Part shown: piece after piece, positions 48,650 to 60,392 of the stretch
Position numbering within the stretch: the stretch's first letter is position 1
How the letters are laid out: each line of letters begins with the position of its first letter
NCBI RefSeq assembly: GCF_037572775.1
Contig: NZ_JBBHKA010000001.1
Location: forward strand, 2,480,001 to 2,544,000
Source: Ramlibacter sp. PS4R-6
Lineage (GTDB): Bacteria; Pseudomonadota; Gammaproteobacteria; Burkholderiales; Burkholderiaceae_C
Reading direction: 5' to 3'
Length of the DNA: 64,000 bases
The notes under the pieces: generated by a model
What the model was told of the DNA's origin: nothing
Seen by the model: only the letters and a program-made list of their open reading frames with translations
Database searches by the model: none
Position numbers and translations under genes: made by a program

Positions 48650-49365
48650 TCGTCGCTCTCCACGATGTGCATCAGCGCATCGCGGTTGCGGATCACGAGC
48701 CCGCCGGGCTCGATCCGGATCACTTCCTCGCGCTCCATCTGCTTGAGTTCCTGGTTGACGCGCTGCCGGGATGCCCCGAGCAGCTGCGCGAGTTCTTCCT
48801 GCGCCAGCTGCAGGCCGATGCGCATCTCGCGACCGTCCGACAGGGATGGCACCCCGTAGCTGCGCACCAGGTGCACCAGTTGCTTGGCCAGGCGCGCGCG
48901 CAGCGGCAAGGTGTTCAGGTCCTCGATCAGGCCGAACATCTGGCGCAGGCGGCGCGCCTGCAGGCGCAGCAGCGCCTCGTACAGCTCCACGTGCTGCGAC
49001 AGGATCTTCTTGAAGTCCCCGCGCGAGACGCACAGCAGCGTCGTATCCCCGTGCGCGAACGCGTCGTGCGTCCGCCGGTCCCCGTCGAACATCGCGATGT
49101 CGCCGAACCAGATGCCCGGTTCCACGTACGTCAGCGTCACCTGCTTGCCCGTGATCGACGTCGAGCTCACGCGGGCCGCCCCCCGCGCCACCGCGCTCCA
49201 TGCTTCCGCCATGTCGCCGCGTGCGGCGATCAGCTCGCCGTCCTTGTAGCGTTTGACGTAGGCGCATCGCAGGATGTCGTGTCGAAGTGAGGGTGATAGC
49301 GACGAGAACCAGCGACCGGCATTGATCGCCTCTCGTTCCTCGATGCTAAGAATGGGATCGTCCAT
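48646..49365 (-). CDS. Crp/Fnr-family transcriptional regulator
   Basis: The 239-residue regulator has an N-terminal cyclic-nucleotide-type beta-barrel (YVKRYKDGELIAARGD, GIWFGDIAMFDGDRRTHDAFA; residues about 20-130) and a C-terminal HTH_Crp domain (QEELAQLLGASRQRVNQELKQMEREEVIRIEPGGLVI). The cysteines of Fnr [4Fe-4S] sensors are absent. The first gene of an operon with the phosphotransferase and acyl-CoA dehydrogenase, it probably controls them; its ligand is unknown. No clear Crp-type palindrome was found in the 118-base upstream gap. Confidence 0.9.
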   Translation of the reverse strand: MDDPILSIEEREAINAGRWFSSLSPSLRHDILRCAYVKRYKDGELIAARGDMAEAWSAVARGAARVSSTSITGKQVTLTYVEPGIWFGDIAMFDGDRRTHDAFAHGDTTLLCVSRGDFKKILSQHVELYEALLRLQARRLRQMFGLIEDLNTLPLRARLAKQLVHLVRSYGVPSLSDGREMRIGLQLAQEELAQLLGASRQRVNQELKQMEREEVIRIEPGGLVIRNRDALMHIVESDE

Positions 49366-49483
49366 GGTCTGTCGGGTGCGTGACTAGGGGCCGGTCCCAT
49401 TGTCGCGTGAGGGACCAACTTGCACCAACAGGGTTGTCGCCTGAGTAACAGGAGACGCCTTCCGGCGCCGCAGGCGGAGGAAA

Positions 49484-50263
49484 CTACTCGTAGCGCGGCG
49501 GCTTCTTCGAGAGGAAGGCCTCGATGCCGATGCCGGCGTTGGCGTGGTGCAGGTTGCGCACGAAGTGGTCGCGCTCGGCGGCCAGCTGGCGGCTGAGCGA
49601 GGTGTCCTTCGCCTCGTTCAGCAGCTCCTTGATGCTGGCCAGCGCATTGGGCGCGCGCGCGTTCAGGCGCTCGGCGAGCGCCAGCGCTTCGGCCAGGGCG
49701 GCCCCGGGAGCCGTGACGCGGTTGACCACGCCCAGCTCATGCAGGCGGGCCGCGGCGATCTTCTCGCCGCCCAGGAGCAGCTCGCTGGCCACCTGCCGCG
49801 GCAGCATGCGCGCCAGGTGCCAGGTGGCCCCACCGTCGGGCGAGAGCGCCACGTTGCTGTAGGCCATGACGAACACCGCGTCCTGCGCGGCCACGATGTA
49901 GTCGCAGGCCAGGCACAGCGAGAAGCCGGCGCCCGCGGCCGGGCCTTCGACGGCGGCGATCACCGGCTTGGGAAAGGTGCGGATCGCCTCGATCCAGCTG
50001 TGCAGCCCCTCGATGCTGCGGGCCTGCACCTCGGGCGGCTGCTGGCGGTTGGCCTGCAGGCGCTGCAGGTTGCCGCCCGCGCAGAACATGGAACCCTCGC
50101 CGGTGAGGATCACGCTGCGCACCTCGGGGTTGGTCTCGGCGACGTTCAGCGCCTCGACGCCCGCCGCATACATCGCGGGGTCCAGCGCGTTGCGGTTGTC
50201 CGGGTTGCTGATCGCCAGCACCATGGTGCGGCCCTGGCTGGTGCTCTTCAGTTCGGCGGGCAT
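49484..50263 (-). CDS. Enoyl-CoA hydratase/isomerase family protein
   Basis: The 259-residue crotonase-fold enzyme shows SVILTGEGSMFCAGGNLQRLQANR and KPVIAAVEGPAAGAGFSLCLACDYIVAAQDAVF, the oxyanion-hole blocks, and a C-terminal YSNVALSPDGGATWHLARMLPRQ. It resembles proteins annotated in related bacteria as oxepin-CoA hydrolase, alternative type, or as generic enoyl-CoA hydratase. It lies 6 bases after a PaaH-like dehydrogenase gene, so both probably act on the same acyl-CoA chain (fatty or phenylacetate-like). The precise substrate is uncertain. Confidence 0.88.
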   Translation of the reverse strand: MPAELKSTSQGRTMVLAISNPDNRNALDPAMYAAGVEALNVAETNPEVRSVILTGEGSMFCAGGNLQRLQANRQQPPEVQARSIEGLHSWIEAIRTFPKPVIAAVEGPAAGAGFSLCLACDYIVAAQDAVFVMAYSNVALSPDGGATWHLARMLPRQVASELLLGGEKIAAARLHELGVVNRVTAPGAALAEALALAERLNARAPNALASIKELLNEAKDTSLSRQLAAERDHFVRNLHHANAGIGIEAFLSKKPPRYE

Positions 50264-50269
50264 CGCGCT

Positions 50270-51790
50270 CTACTCCTCCTCGTGCATCAGCGACAGGCCG
50301 ATGGCGCCGCGCCTGCGCAGCCACGGGCTGGGGCGGTAGCGCGGGTCGCCATAGACGGTCTGCATGTTGAACAGCACCTCGAGGATGTTCGCGGGGCCCC
50401 AGCGATCGCCCATGGCGAGCGGGCCCAGGGGGTAGGCCAGGCCCAGCGTCACGGCGGTCTCGAGGTCCTTCGGCGTGCAGATGCGCTGCTGGCAGATGTC
50501 GGAGGCGATGTTCACGATGGCCGCCACCACGCGCTGCGTGACGAAACCGCCCGAGTCGCGGATCACGCTGACGGCCTTGCCGTCGCGGGCGAAGAGGGCG
50601 TGCGCCGCGTCGCGCATGTCGGTGCGCGTGGCGGGGTTGGTCGCGAGCACGCGGCGCTTCGTCGCCGCGTCGTCGACCAGCAGGTCGATGCCGATGGTGC
50701 GCGCCGGATCGAGCCGCTCGACCACGGCCACCGTCGTGATGTCGAAGCCCAGCGGTGCGACCAGGGTCAGCGCGTTCAGCGAGGGCGACTGGCCGGTTTC
50801 TATCTTCGCGCCCAGTTCCTTGAGCAGCTGGAACAGCTCGGCGCGCCGCGCGGCACGCGTGGAGACCCACACCGGGGGGATGTCCTCGACCTGCGGAACG
50901 GCCGGCTCGGGCGGCAGCTGCGCCTTGCCGTCGACGTAGCGGAAGAAGCCTTCACCCGACTTGCGCCCGACCACGCCCCCCGCGAGCCGCTGCGCCGTGA
51001 TGACGTTCGGCCGGTAGCGCGGCTCGTCGTAGTACTGGCGGTAGATGGACTCCATCACCGGGTGCGACACGTCGAGCGCCGTGAGGTCCAGCAGCTCGAA
51101 GGGCCCGAGCTTGAAGCCCACCTGGTCCTTGAGGATGCGGTCGACGGTGGCGAAATCGGCGACGCCTTCGCTCACGAGGCGCAGCGCCTCGGTGCCGTAG
51201 GCCCGGCCGGCGTGGTTGACGATGAACCCGGGCGTGTCCTGCGCCTGCACGGGCGTATGGCCCATCTCGCGCGCATACGACGCGAGCCGCGCGCACACCT
51301 CGGCGTCGGTCTTCAGGCCCGCGATGACCTCGACCACCTTCATCAGCGGCACCGGGTTGAAGAAGTGGTAGCCGGCGACGCGCTGCGGGCGCTTGCAGCC
51401 CGCGGCGATGGCGGTCACGGAGAGCGACGAGGTGTTGGTCGCGAGGATCGCGGTTTCGCCGACGACGCCTTCGAGCTCGGCGAAGAGCGGCTTCTTGACG
51501 TCGAGGCGCTCGACGATCGCCTCGACGACGAGCTCGCAGCCGGCCAGGTCGGCAAGGGCGCCGGCGGGCTTCAGCCGATCGCGGCACGCGCGCACCTGCG
51601 CGTCGTCCATGCGGCCCTTTTCCTGCAGGCGGGCCCATTGCGACGACACCTCGGCGATGGCCTTGTCGACGGCCTGCGGCTGCGTGTCGTACAGGAGGAC
51701 GGTGCTGCCGGCCTGCGCCGCGATCTGCGCGATGCCGCGGCCCATTGCACCGGCGCCGACGACGCCGACTTTCGAAAACGTCAGGGACAT
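50270..51790 (-). CDS. paaH: 3-Hydroxyacyl-CoA dehydrogenase (PaaH-like, duplicated C-terminal domain)
   Basis: The 506-residue NAD enzyme oxidises 3-hydroxyacyl-CoA. The Rossmann motif VGVVGAGAMGRGIAQIAAQAG starts at residue about 7; ILATNTSSLSVTAIA, RVAGYHFFNPVPLMKVVEV and DTPGFIVNHAGRAY are the family blocks. A second C-terminal domain (about 380-490, DSGGFVTQRVVAAIVNIASDICQ) matches the double-domain PaaH/PaaC form that oxidises 3-hydroxyadipyl-CoA in phenylacetate degradation. Such a step would also follow the box route, but that link is inference. It is cotranscribed with the hydratase. Confidence 0.88.
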   Translation of the reverse strand: MSLTFSKVGVVGAGAMGRGIAQIAAQAGSTVLLYDTQPQAVDKAIAEVSSQWARLQEKGRMDDAQVRACRDRLKPAGALADLAGCELVVEAIVERLDVKKPLFAELEGVVGETAILATNTSSLSVTAIAAGCKRPQRVAGYHFFNPVPLMKVVEVIAGLKTDAEVCARLASYAREMGHTPVQAQDTPGFIVNHAGRAYGTEALRLVSEGVADFATVDRILKDQVGFKLGPFELLDLTALDVSHPVMESIYRQYYDEPRYRPNVITAQRLAGGVVGRKSGEGFFRYVDGKAQLPPEPAVPQVEDIPPVWVSTRAARRAELFQLLKELGAKIETGQSPSLNALTLVAPLGFDITTVAVVERLDPARTIGIDLLVDDAATKRRVLATNPATRTDMRDAAHALFARDGKAVSVIRDSGGFVTQRVVAAIVNIASDICQQRICTPKDLETAVTLGLAYPLGPLAMGDRWGPANILEVLFNMQTVYGDPRYRPSPWLRRRGAIGLSLMHEEE

Positions 51791-51797
51791 CCGGCCA

Positions 51798-52988
51798 TTA
51801 TCGGCCGTGCGAGAAGGTCGTCGCCCACCAGCTGACGGCCATGGAAGCGAGCAGGATCACGAAGCCCACCCAGTGCAGCGAGTCCATGCGGCCCTGCGCG
51901 ATCATCCAGCCGCCCGCGGCGGCGCCGATGGCCTGGCCCGCATACATCGCGGAGCTGTTCAGGGAGATCGATGCCGACGCCAGCGGCGGCGCGATGCCCA
52001 CCAGCCGCGCCTGCTGCGCCGAGTTGGACGAGAAGCAGCCCAGCGCCCAGGGGATGATGATGAGGGCGACCAGCGCGATGGTCGTGCCCAGCGGCCACAG
52101 CAGCAGGCTGGCGGCCATGCCCGCGATGGCGATCATGATCGCGCGCGGCGCGCCGAGGCGGTCGATGTGGCGCGTCATCAGCACGTTGCCGATGAAGCCG
52201 AAGGCGCCGAACCACATGAAGAGCAGCCCGATCTGGCCCGGCGTCATGCCGATCTTCGCCTTGTAGTACGGCGCCATGTACGAGAACAGCACGAACTGGC
52301 CCGCGGCATAGAGCACGGTGACCAGCACCGTGAGCATCAGCGCGCCGGAACGGAAGGTTTCCTTCCACGCGCCCAGCGACAGGGCCGGCGGCTTGACGCC
52401 GTCGGGCATGCTGCGCCACACCCACAGCGCGCTCACGAAACTCATGAGCGCCACCAGCGAGAAGGCGCTGCGCCAGCCGAGCGTCTCGCCGACGTAGGCC
52501 GCGATGGGCAGGCCCAGCACCGAGGCCACCGACCAGCCGAGGAAGACGAAGGTGATGGCCTTGCCGCGCTGTTCGGGCGGCACCAGCAAGCCCACGCAGG
52601 CCGCGGCCTGGGGCGTGAAGATGGCAGGGGCAATCAGCGCAACCACGCGCAGCGGCAGAAGGGCCGCGAAACTGGTGGCCGCGATGCAGGCCAGGTGGAA
52701 GATGCCGTACCAGGCCATCGACAGCGCGAGGAGCCGGCGGCGGTCCCAGCCCGCGACGAAGGCTGCGAACAGGGGCGCGCCCAGGCACATGAGCAGCGCG
52801 CCGGCGGAAATCAATTGGCCCGCGGTGGCGATCGAGATGTCGAGGTTGGCCTGGATGTCGTTCAGCGCACCGGGCACCACCATGACGCCGCTGCCGATGA
52901 CGAAGTTGCCGAACAGAAGGGGCCAGAGGACGGCGGGCAGGCGTTCGGCCTGCGGCGCTGCGGCCACGGCCTGGGCTTGGGACAGCAT
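51798..52988 (-). CDS. MFS transporter (12-TM)
   Basis: The 396-residue inner-membrane carrier has about 12 hydrophobic segments and the MFS loop WDRRRLLALSM after segment 2 and PPEQRGKAITFVFLGWSVASVLGLP in the middle. The start MLSQAQAV is preferred over an ATG seven codons upstream because GGAGAA precedes it at good spacing and that upstream ATG lies in the same SD zone. It belongs to the sugar-efflux/arabinose-type drug/H+ antiporter group. The substrate is not evident. It lies 7 bases before the PaaH-like gene on the same strand. Confidence 0.9.
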   Translation of the reverse strand: MLSQAQAVAAAPQAERLPAVLWPLLFGNFVIGSGVMVVPGALNDIQANLDISIATAGQLISAGALLMCLGAPLFAAFVAGWDRRRLLALSMAWYGIFHLACIAATSFAALLPLRVVALIAPAIFTPQAAACVGLLVPPEQRGKAITFVFLGWSVASVLGLPIAAYVGETLGWRSAFSLVALMSFVSALWVWRSMPDGVKPPALSLGAWKETFRSGALMLTVLVTVLYAAGQFVLFSYMAPYYKAKIGMTPGQIGLLFMWFGAFGFIGNVLMTRHIDRLGAPRAIMIAIAGMAASLLLWPLGTTIALVALIIIPWALGCFSSNSAQQARLVGIAPPLASASISLNSSAMYAGQAIGAAAGGWMIAQGRMDSLHWVGFVILLASMAVSWWATTFSHGR

Positions 52989-53107
52989 CGGTTCTTCTCC
53001 GTTTGGCATTCTTGGGGAGAATCAATATACGGGCCGCCCGCGCCCCGTACAAACGATGAATTGGAATCGGTCGCATGCGCGTGGCGCATCCAACCGGTCC
53101 ATGGCCG

Positions 53108-54115
53108 TTAACGCCGGACCTGCAAGGCGCCGGGGTTCACGATGTTCGTGGGCGTGCCCTTGATGAAGTTGACCACGTTGTCGAAAGCCGCGCCGAAGTA
53201 AAGCTCATAGCTGTCCAGCTCCACGTAGCCGATGTGCGGCGTGCAGATGCAGTTCTCCAGCCGCAGCAGCGCGTGGCCTTGCAGGATCGGCTCGCTCTCG
53301 AAGACGTCGATGGCGGCCATGCCGGGGCGGCCGCGGTTCAGGCCCGCGATGAGGGCGTCGGTCTCGACCAGCTCCGCACGCGAGGTGTTCACGAACAGGG
53401 CCGTGGGCTTCATCCGGCCCAGGTCCTCAAGCGTGACGATGCCCGCCGTCTCGTCCGACAGGCGCAGGTGCACGCTCAGGACGTCGCTTTCCTGGAACAG
53501 CTCCTCGCGCGAAGCGGCGGCCTGCAGGCCGTCGGCCACCGCGCGCTCGCGCGACGACTGGCTGCCGAACACCAGCACGCGCATGCCGAAGGCCTTGCCG
53601 TAGCCGGCCACCAGCTGGCCGATCTTGCCGTAGCCCCAGATGCCCAGCGTGCGCCCGCGCAGCACCAGGCCCAGGCCGAAGTTCGCGGGCATCGACGCCG
53701 CCTTCATGCCCGATTGCTGCCACGCGCCGTGCTTCAGGTTGCCGATGTACTGCGGCAGCCGGCGCATCGCCGCCATGATCAGCGCCCACGTGAGCTCGGC
53801 CGGCGCGATCGGCGAGCCCACGCCTTCGGCCACGGCGATGCCGCGCTCGGTGCAGGCCTGCAGGTCGATGTGCGCGCCGACGCGCCCGGTCTGCGCGATC
53901 AGGCGCAGGCGGGGCAGCTTTTCGAGCAGCTGGCGGGTGATGTGGGTGCGCTCGCGAATGAGCACGATGACGTCGGCGTCGCGCAGGCGCACCGACAGCT
54001 GGCCGATCCCCTTGACCGTGTTCGTGTAGACCTTCGCCGGATAGTCTTCGAGCCGGGACGCGCACTTGAGCTTGCGCACGGCGTCCTGGTAATCGTCGAG
54101 GATCACGATGTTCAT
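53108..54115 (-). CDS. D-2-hydroxyacid dehydrogenase family protein
   Basis: The 335-residue NAD-binding oxidoreductase shows the Rossmann motif LGIWGYGKIGQLVAGYGKAFGM near residue 155-175, the catalytic Arg in LFVNTSRAELVET, the Glu in FESEPI and the His in CICTPHIGYVE. Family members reduce 2-keto acids to D-hydroxy acids, such as phosphoglycerate or hydroxypyruvate dehydrogenase; the substrate is undetermined. It stands alone, divergent from the DUF1993 gene on the right. Confidence 0.9.
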   Translation of the reverse strand: MNIVILDDYQDAVRKLKCASRLEDYPAKVYTNTVKGIGQLSVRLRDADVIVLIRERTHITRQLLEKLPRLRLIAQTGRVGAHIDLQACTERGIAVAEGVGSPIAPAELTWALIMAAMRRLPQYIGNLKHGAWQQSGMKAASMPANFGLGLVLRGRTLGIWGYGKIGQLVAGYGKAFGMRVLVFGSQSSRERAVADGLQAAASREELFQESDVLSVHLRLSDETAGIVTLEDLGRMKPTALFVNTSRAELVETDALIAGLNRGRPGMAAIDVFESEPILQGHALLRLENCICTPHIGYVELDSYELYFGAAFDNVVNFIKGTPTNIVNPGALQVRR

Positions 54116-54217
54116 CCCCGGATTGTGCCTTGCGTGCGGGGGCCCGCCGCCTGCAGGAAATCCGGCGAAGGCTTAGCATCCGCGCTTTCGGATCGTTACA
54201 TAACGAGGAGCAAGGAA

Positions 54218-54733
54218 ATGACGATGTCGATGTACGCCGCGAGCGTCCCCGTGATGAAGCACATGCTGGGCAACCTGTCCCACCTCCTCGACAAGGCGGC
54301 GGCGCACGCCGAGGCGAAGAAGTTCGACCCCGCGAACCTGCTCAACTACCGGCTGGCGCCGGACATGCTGCCTTTCACCAAGCAGATCCAGATCGCGTGC
54401 GACGCCTGCAAGAACGGCGTGGCGCGCGTGGCGGGCATCGAGGCGCCCAAGTTCGACGACAACGAGGCGAGCTTTCCCGAGCTGAAGGCGCGCATCCAGA
54501 AGACGCTGGACTTCCTGGCCTCCGTGCGCCCCGACCAGCTCGATGGCACCGAGGACAAGGACGTCACTTTCCCGGTGGGGCGCGACTCGTCGCGGACCAT
54601 GAAGGCGCAGGCGTACCTCACGACCTGGTCCATGCCCAACATGTTCTTCCACATCACGACCGCCTACGCGATCCTGCGCCACAACGGCGTGGAGCTGGGC
54701 AAGCGCGACTTCCTGGTGGGCAGCGCCGGCTAG
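54218..54733 (+). CDS. DUF1993-domain protein
   Basis: The 171-residue protein matches DUF1993: MSMYAASVPVMKHMLGNLSHLLDKAAAHAEAKKFDP and NMFFHITTAYAILRHNGVELGKRDFLVG. The family is helical and related to the DinB fold; function is unknown. The first ATG is used because AAGGAA precedes it; a second ATG two codons later is possible. It overlaps the neighbouring small gene tail to tail within CTAG. Confidence 0.9.
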   Translation: MTMSMYAASVPVMKHMLGNLSHLLDKAAAHAEAKKFDPANLLNYRLAPDMLPFTKQIQIACDACKNGVARVAGIEAPKFDDNEASFPELKARIQKTLDFLASVRPDQLDGTEDKDVTFPVGRDSSRTMKAQAYLTTWSMPNMFFHITTAYAILRHNGVELGKRDFLVGSAG

Positions 54734-54996
54734 GCGCCCGCGCTCTCCAGCGCGGCCAGGCGGTCCAGCTCCGCGCACACGTCGGCCATGCGGCCGGAGA
54801 TCACGATGCGACCCGTGTCACGGACCACGCGCAGCGTGGGCGCGCGCCGCGCTTCGCAAAAAGAGCCGCCGGGAACGCCGCCGCGCTGCCCGCCGCGCAC
54901 CCTCAGGGAATGCATGGTGGGCAACGCGTTGCACTCCCGGCGGGGCAACAGCGAGCGGGCAATGGAAACGAGCGAAGAAAACAAAGCAGCGGCCAC
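54730..54996 (-). CDS. Small protein with SGRMADVCAEL tail, unrecognised
   Basis: The 88-residue frame starts MAAALFSSLVSIARSLLPRR (a hydrophobic or signal-like helix) and ends TGRIVISGRMADVCAELDRLAALESAGA, a pattern that reads like a conserved small domain. The middle is Arg/Gly-rich. It lies convergently against the DUF1993 gene with a 4-base stop overlap. I know no function. The C-terminal pattern and frame length favour a real gene but chance is possible. Confidence 0.5.
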   Translation of the reverse strand: MAAALFSSLVSIARSLLPRRECNALPTMHSLRVRGGQRGGVPGGSFCEARRAPTLRVVRDTGRIVISGRMADVCAELDRLAALESAGA

Positions 54997-55114
54997 GTGG
55001 GACTCCTTCGAAGAATCACACGGCAGGATTGCTACGGGGGATCCGGCCTTGCCGCAGGGTAGTCCCGGGACGGGACACGCCTGCCACCTGCGGCGCGCGG
55101 ACGAATGACGACGG

Positions 55115-55786
55115 CTACATGAGCATCGTGTTGCGGATCAGGCCGACGGCGAGGCCTTCGATCTCGAACGGTTCGCCGGGCTCGACCACGATGGTCGGGT
55201 AGTCCGGGTTCTCCGCATGCAGCTCGATCAGGTGCTTGTTGCGGCGGAAGCGCTTGACCGTGACCTCGTCGCCCAGGCGGGCGACGACGATCTGGCCGTT
55301 CTTGGCTTCCTTGGTGGACTGCACGGCAAGCAGGTCGCCGTCCATGATGCCGGCGTCGCGCATGGACATGCCGCGCACCTTCAGCAGGTAGTCGGGCCGG
55401 CGCTGGAACAGCGTGCTCTCGACGTAGTAGGTCTGGTCGATGTGTTCCTGCGCCAGGATGGGCGAGCCCGCGGCCACGCGGCCGACCAGCGGCAGGGCCA
55501 GCTGCGCGAGGTTCTGCAGGGGCAGCGAGAACTGCTTGATGCGCGACTCGTTGATCTGCCGCAGCGCCTCGCTGCGCAGGCGGATGCCGCGCGAGGTGCC
55601 GCTGACGAGTTCGATCACGCCCTTGCGCGCGAGGGCCTGCAAGTGCTCCTCGGCCGCGTTGGCGGACTTGAAGCCGAGCTCCGCGGCGATCTCGGCGCGA
55701 GTGGGTGGAGCGCCCGTGCGTGCGATGGCGCTCTGGATCAGGTCCAGAATCTGTTGCTGGCGCGGCGTGAGCTTGGGTTGGTCCAC
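55115..55786 (-). CDS. lexA: SOS repressor LexA
   Basis: The 223-residue repressor self-cleaves when bound by RecA filaments and derepresses DNA repair genes. The N-terminal wHTH ([47 protein letters not shown] in outline) is complete. The cleavage site is Ala106-Gly107 (VAAGSP), with catalytic Ser141 (RGMSMRD) and Lys178 (DEVTVKRF). GTG is chosen as start because AGGAG lies 8 bases upstream; an in-frame ATG seven codons earlier has no SD and would overlap a LexA box. It is autoregulated by two tandem boxes. Confidence 0.95.
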   Translation of the reverse strand: MDQPKLTPRQQQILDLIQSAIARTGAPPTRAEIAAELGFKSANAAEEHLQALARKGVIELVSGTSRGIRLRSEALRQINESRIKQFSLPLQNLAQLALPLVGRVAAGSPILAQEHIDQTYYVESTLFQRRPDYLLKVRGMSMRDAGIMDGDLLAVQSTKEAKNGQIVVARLGDEVTVKRFRRNKHLIELHAENPDYPTIVVEPGEPFEIEGLAVGLIRNTMLM

Positions 55787-55797
55787 AGCTTCTGCTC

Positions 55798-55813
55798 CTG
55801 TTTTCATATCCAG
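55798..55813. promoter_or_regulatory. LexA (SOS) box 1
   Basis: CTGTTTTCATATCCAG matches CTG-N10-CAG and, reversed, CTGG-N8-ACAG, one base off the canonical CTGT-N8-ACAG. It lies 11 bases upstream of the lexA GTG start. Confidence 0.75.
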
Positions 55814-55816
55814 TAC

Positions 55817-55832
55817 CTGTATTTTTAACCAG
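55817..55832. promoter_or_regulatory. LexA (SOS) box 2
   Basis: CTGTATTTTTAACCAG again fits CTG-N10-CAG with an AT-rich core. It lies 3 bases from box 1 and about 18 bases before the divergent asparaginase start, so it may affect both genes. Confidence 0.75.
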
Positions 55833-55850
55833 CTGACACGGAAAACGCAA

Positions 55851-58393
<2,543 letters not shown>

Positions 58394-58413
<20 letters not shown>

Positions 58414-59335
58414 CGAGCGTCGATGATAGCTTTGCATCGAACGCTGTCCAGAACGCCGGGTCGAGCTCGACCTGCAGCGGCACCGCCCATGCGTCGGGCC
58501 GCGTGCGCCACAGCTTCACGGCGTCCTTCTCGGTGCAGACGAGCGTGCCGCGCACGTCGGGCGGCGCGGCGAAATCGTGGTGGTCGGGCAGGGCGATGGT
58601 TCGCGTCACACCGACACCCGCGGCCGTGAGCATGTCGAAGAACGCCTGCGGCTTGGCGATGCCGGCGACGGCCGTGACGTCCTGCAGCCGCGCCAGCGGC
58701 GTGTGCGAGCCGTCCGCGCGCACGGCTTCCGTGGCCAGCTGCCGCAACACGGCGAGGCCGCCATGGCCGATGACGAAATCCACCCGGCGCGGCCACGGTT
58801 CGCGCAGCGGCCCGGCCGGCAGCAGCCAGCCGTTGCCGGTGCCGCGCTCGTCGAACACGCAGATCTCGATGTCGCGCGCCAGCGCGTGGTGCTGCAGCCC
58901 GTCGTCGCTCACGATGACCTGCGTGCCGGGATGCGCCCGCAACAGCGCTTGCGCCGCCTCGACGCGCTTGGCCGCGACGAACACCGGCACGCCGCAGCTG
59001 CGCGCGATGAGCAGCGGCTCGTCGCCCACGTCTGCTGCTTCGCTCTGTGCCGTCACTTCGCGGCAGTCGCTCGTGCGCCGGCCGTAGCCGCGCGAAACGA
59101 CCCCGACTTTCAATCCCCGCGCTTTCAGGTGGCGCACGACCGTCTGCACGACCGGCGTCTTGCCGGACCCGCCGGCGATGACGTTGCCGACCACGACCAC
59201 CGGCACGCCGACGCGCTGCGGGGCTGCCGTCGCGCGCCGCAGCGCCGCGACGAGCCCGAACACGAGCGACAAGGGCAAGAGCAGCCACGCCAGCGCCCCG
59301 CGATGCAGCCAGGCCCGCTGCAGCGCCTCGCGCAT
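58394..59335 (-). CDS. lpxK: Tetraacyldisaccharide 4'-kinase
   Basis: The 313-residue inner-membrane-associated kinase phosphorylates the lipid A precursor at the 4' position. A hydrophobic helix ([21 protein letters not shown], about 14-34) anchors it; [21 protein letters not shown] is the P-loop; [21 protein letters not shown] and [14 protein letters not shown] are family blocks. It lies 2 bases after exbD, and overlaps the Trm112 gene. Confidence 0.96.
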
Positions 59336-59337
59336 GG

Positions 59338-59763
59338 TCAGCGCGTCCCGGCGTGCGCCGAGTTCTGCGTGGCGAAGGTGATCTGGCTCAAGCCGACGCG
59401 GCGCGCGGCCTCCATCACCGTGATCACCGCCTGGTGCGGCGCCGCGGCGTCGGCCGTGATGATGATGACGCTGTCCTTCTGCGGCTGCGTCTCCGACAGC
59501 GCCTGCGCCACGGCCTCGACGTTGCGGCCCAGCACCGTGTTGCCCTTGACGGTGTAGCGCCCGTCGTTCGTCACCGTGACGATGATCTCCTTGGGGTAGT
59601 CGCGCTGCACGTCGGTGTCGGCCACCGGCAGGCGCAGCTGCACCTCGGTGAACTTGCTGTACGTGGTGGTCAGCATCAGGAAGATCAGGATCACCAGCAG
59701 CACGTCGATGAACGGGATCAGGTTGATCTCCGGTTCCTCTTTCTGGCGCGGGCGGAAGTTCAT
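59338..59763 (-). CDS. exbD: ExbD/TolR-family biopolymer transport protein
   Basis: The 141-residue protein has a short cytoplasmic N-terminus ([20 protein letters not shown]) with the functional Asp in the single TM segment [13 protein letters not shown] (residues about 21-34) and a periplasmic domain. With ExbB it uses the proton gradient to energise TonB. It starts 4 bases inside the exbB stop. It probably serves the TonB receptor in this window among others (inference). Confidence 0.92.
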   Translation of the reverse strand: MNFRPRQKEEPEINLIPFIDVLLVILIFLMLTTTYSKFTEVQLRLPVADTDVQRDYPKEIIVTVTNDGRYTVKGNTVLGRNVEAVAQALSETQPQKDSVIIITADAAAPHQAVITVMEAARRVGLSQITFATQNSAHAGTR

Positions 59764-60392
59764 CGGCCCCTCAGCGACACCAGGTGGCGGGCGAAGCGCT
59801 CGGCCGCGAGCTCCAGCGTGAGCAGGTAGTCGTCGACGCGCACGCGGAAGTAGCGCCAGAAGATCAGCGACGGGATCGCCACGATCAGGCCGAACGCGGT
59901 GTTGTACAGGGCCACCGAGATGCCGTGCGCGAGCTGCGCCGGGTTGCCGCCGGTGGCACCGCCCGCGGGCGACTGCGAACCGAAGATTTCGATCATGCCG
60001 ATCACGGTGCCCAGCAGCCCCAGCAGCGGCGCGGCCGAGGCGATGGTGGCCAGCGCGCTCAGGTAGCGCTCCAGCCGGTGCGCCACCGCGCGGCCCGTGG
60101 CCTCCATGCTGGCGCGCAGGTCCATCTCGGAGCAGCGCGGGTTGGAGTTGAGCGCGCGAAACCCGCTGGCCAGCACTTCGCCCAGCGCCGAGTTCTGTTC
60201 CAGCTGCTTGACGACGTCCGGCGTGGGCACCGAACTGCGCGAGACGGCCAGCGCTTCGTCCAGCAGTTGCGGCGGCGCCACCTTGCTGGTCTTGAGGCTC
60301 ATGAACCGTTCGATGACGAGGGCCAGCGCGAGGATGGAGCAGGCAATGAGCGGCCAGATCGGCCAGCCTGCGGCTTGTATGATCGAAAACAA
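59760..60392 (-). CDS. exbB: ExbB/MotA/TolQ-family proton channel protein
   Basis: The 210-residue inner-membrane protein has three hydrophobic segments and the family core [22 protein letters not shown] and [25 protein letters not shown]. The TTG codon before [14 protein letters not shown] is taken as start because that is the usual family N-terminus and GGAGA lies upstream; no ATG fits. It is the first gene of the exbB-exbD-lpxK-Trm112-kdsB run, which links TonB energisation and lipid A/LPS synthesis. Confidence 0.88.
   Translation of the reverse strand: MFSIIQAAGWPIWPLIACSILALALVIERFMSLKTSKVAPPQLLDEALAVSRSSVPTPDVVKQLEQNSALGEVLASGFRALNSNPRCSEMDLRASMEATGRAVAHRLERYLSALATIASAAPLLGLLGTVIGMIEIFGSQSPAGGATGGNPAQLAHGISVALYNTAFGLIVAIPSLIFWRYFRVRVDDYLLTLELAAERFARHLVSLRGR

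Noticed and set aside
55786-55807. ATG start of lexA seven codons upstream of GTG
   Set aside because: No SD precedes it and it would place an SOS box over the start codon; AGGAG is well spaced from the GTG.
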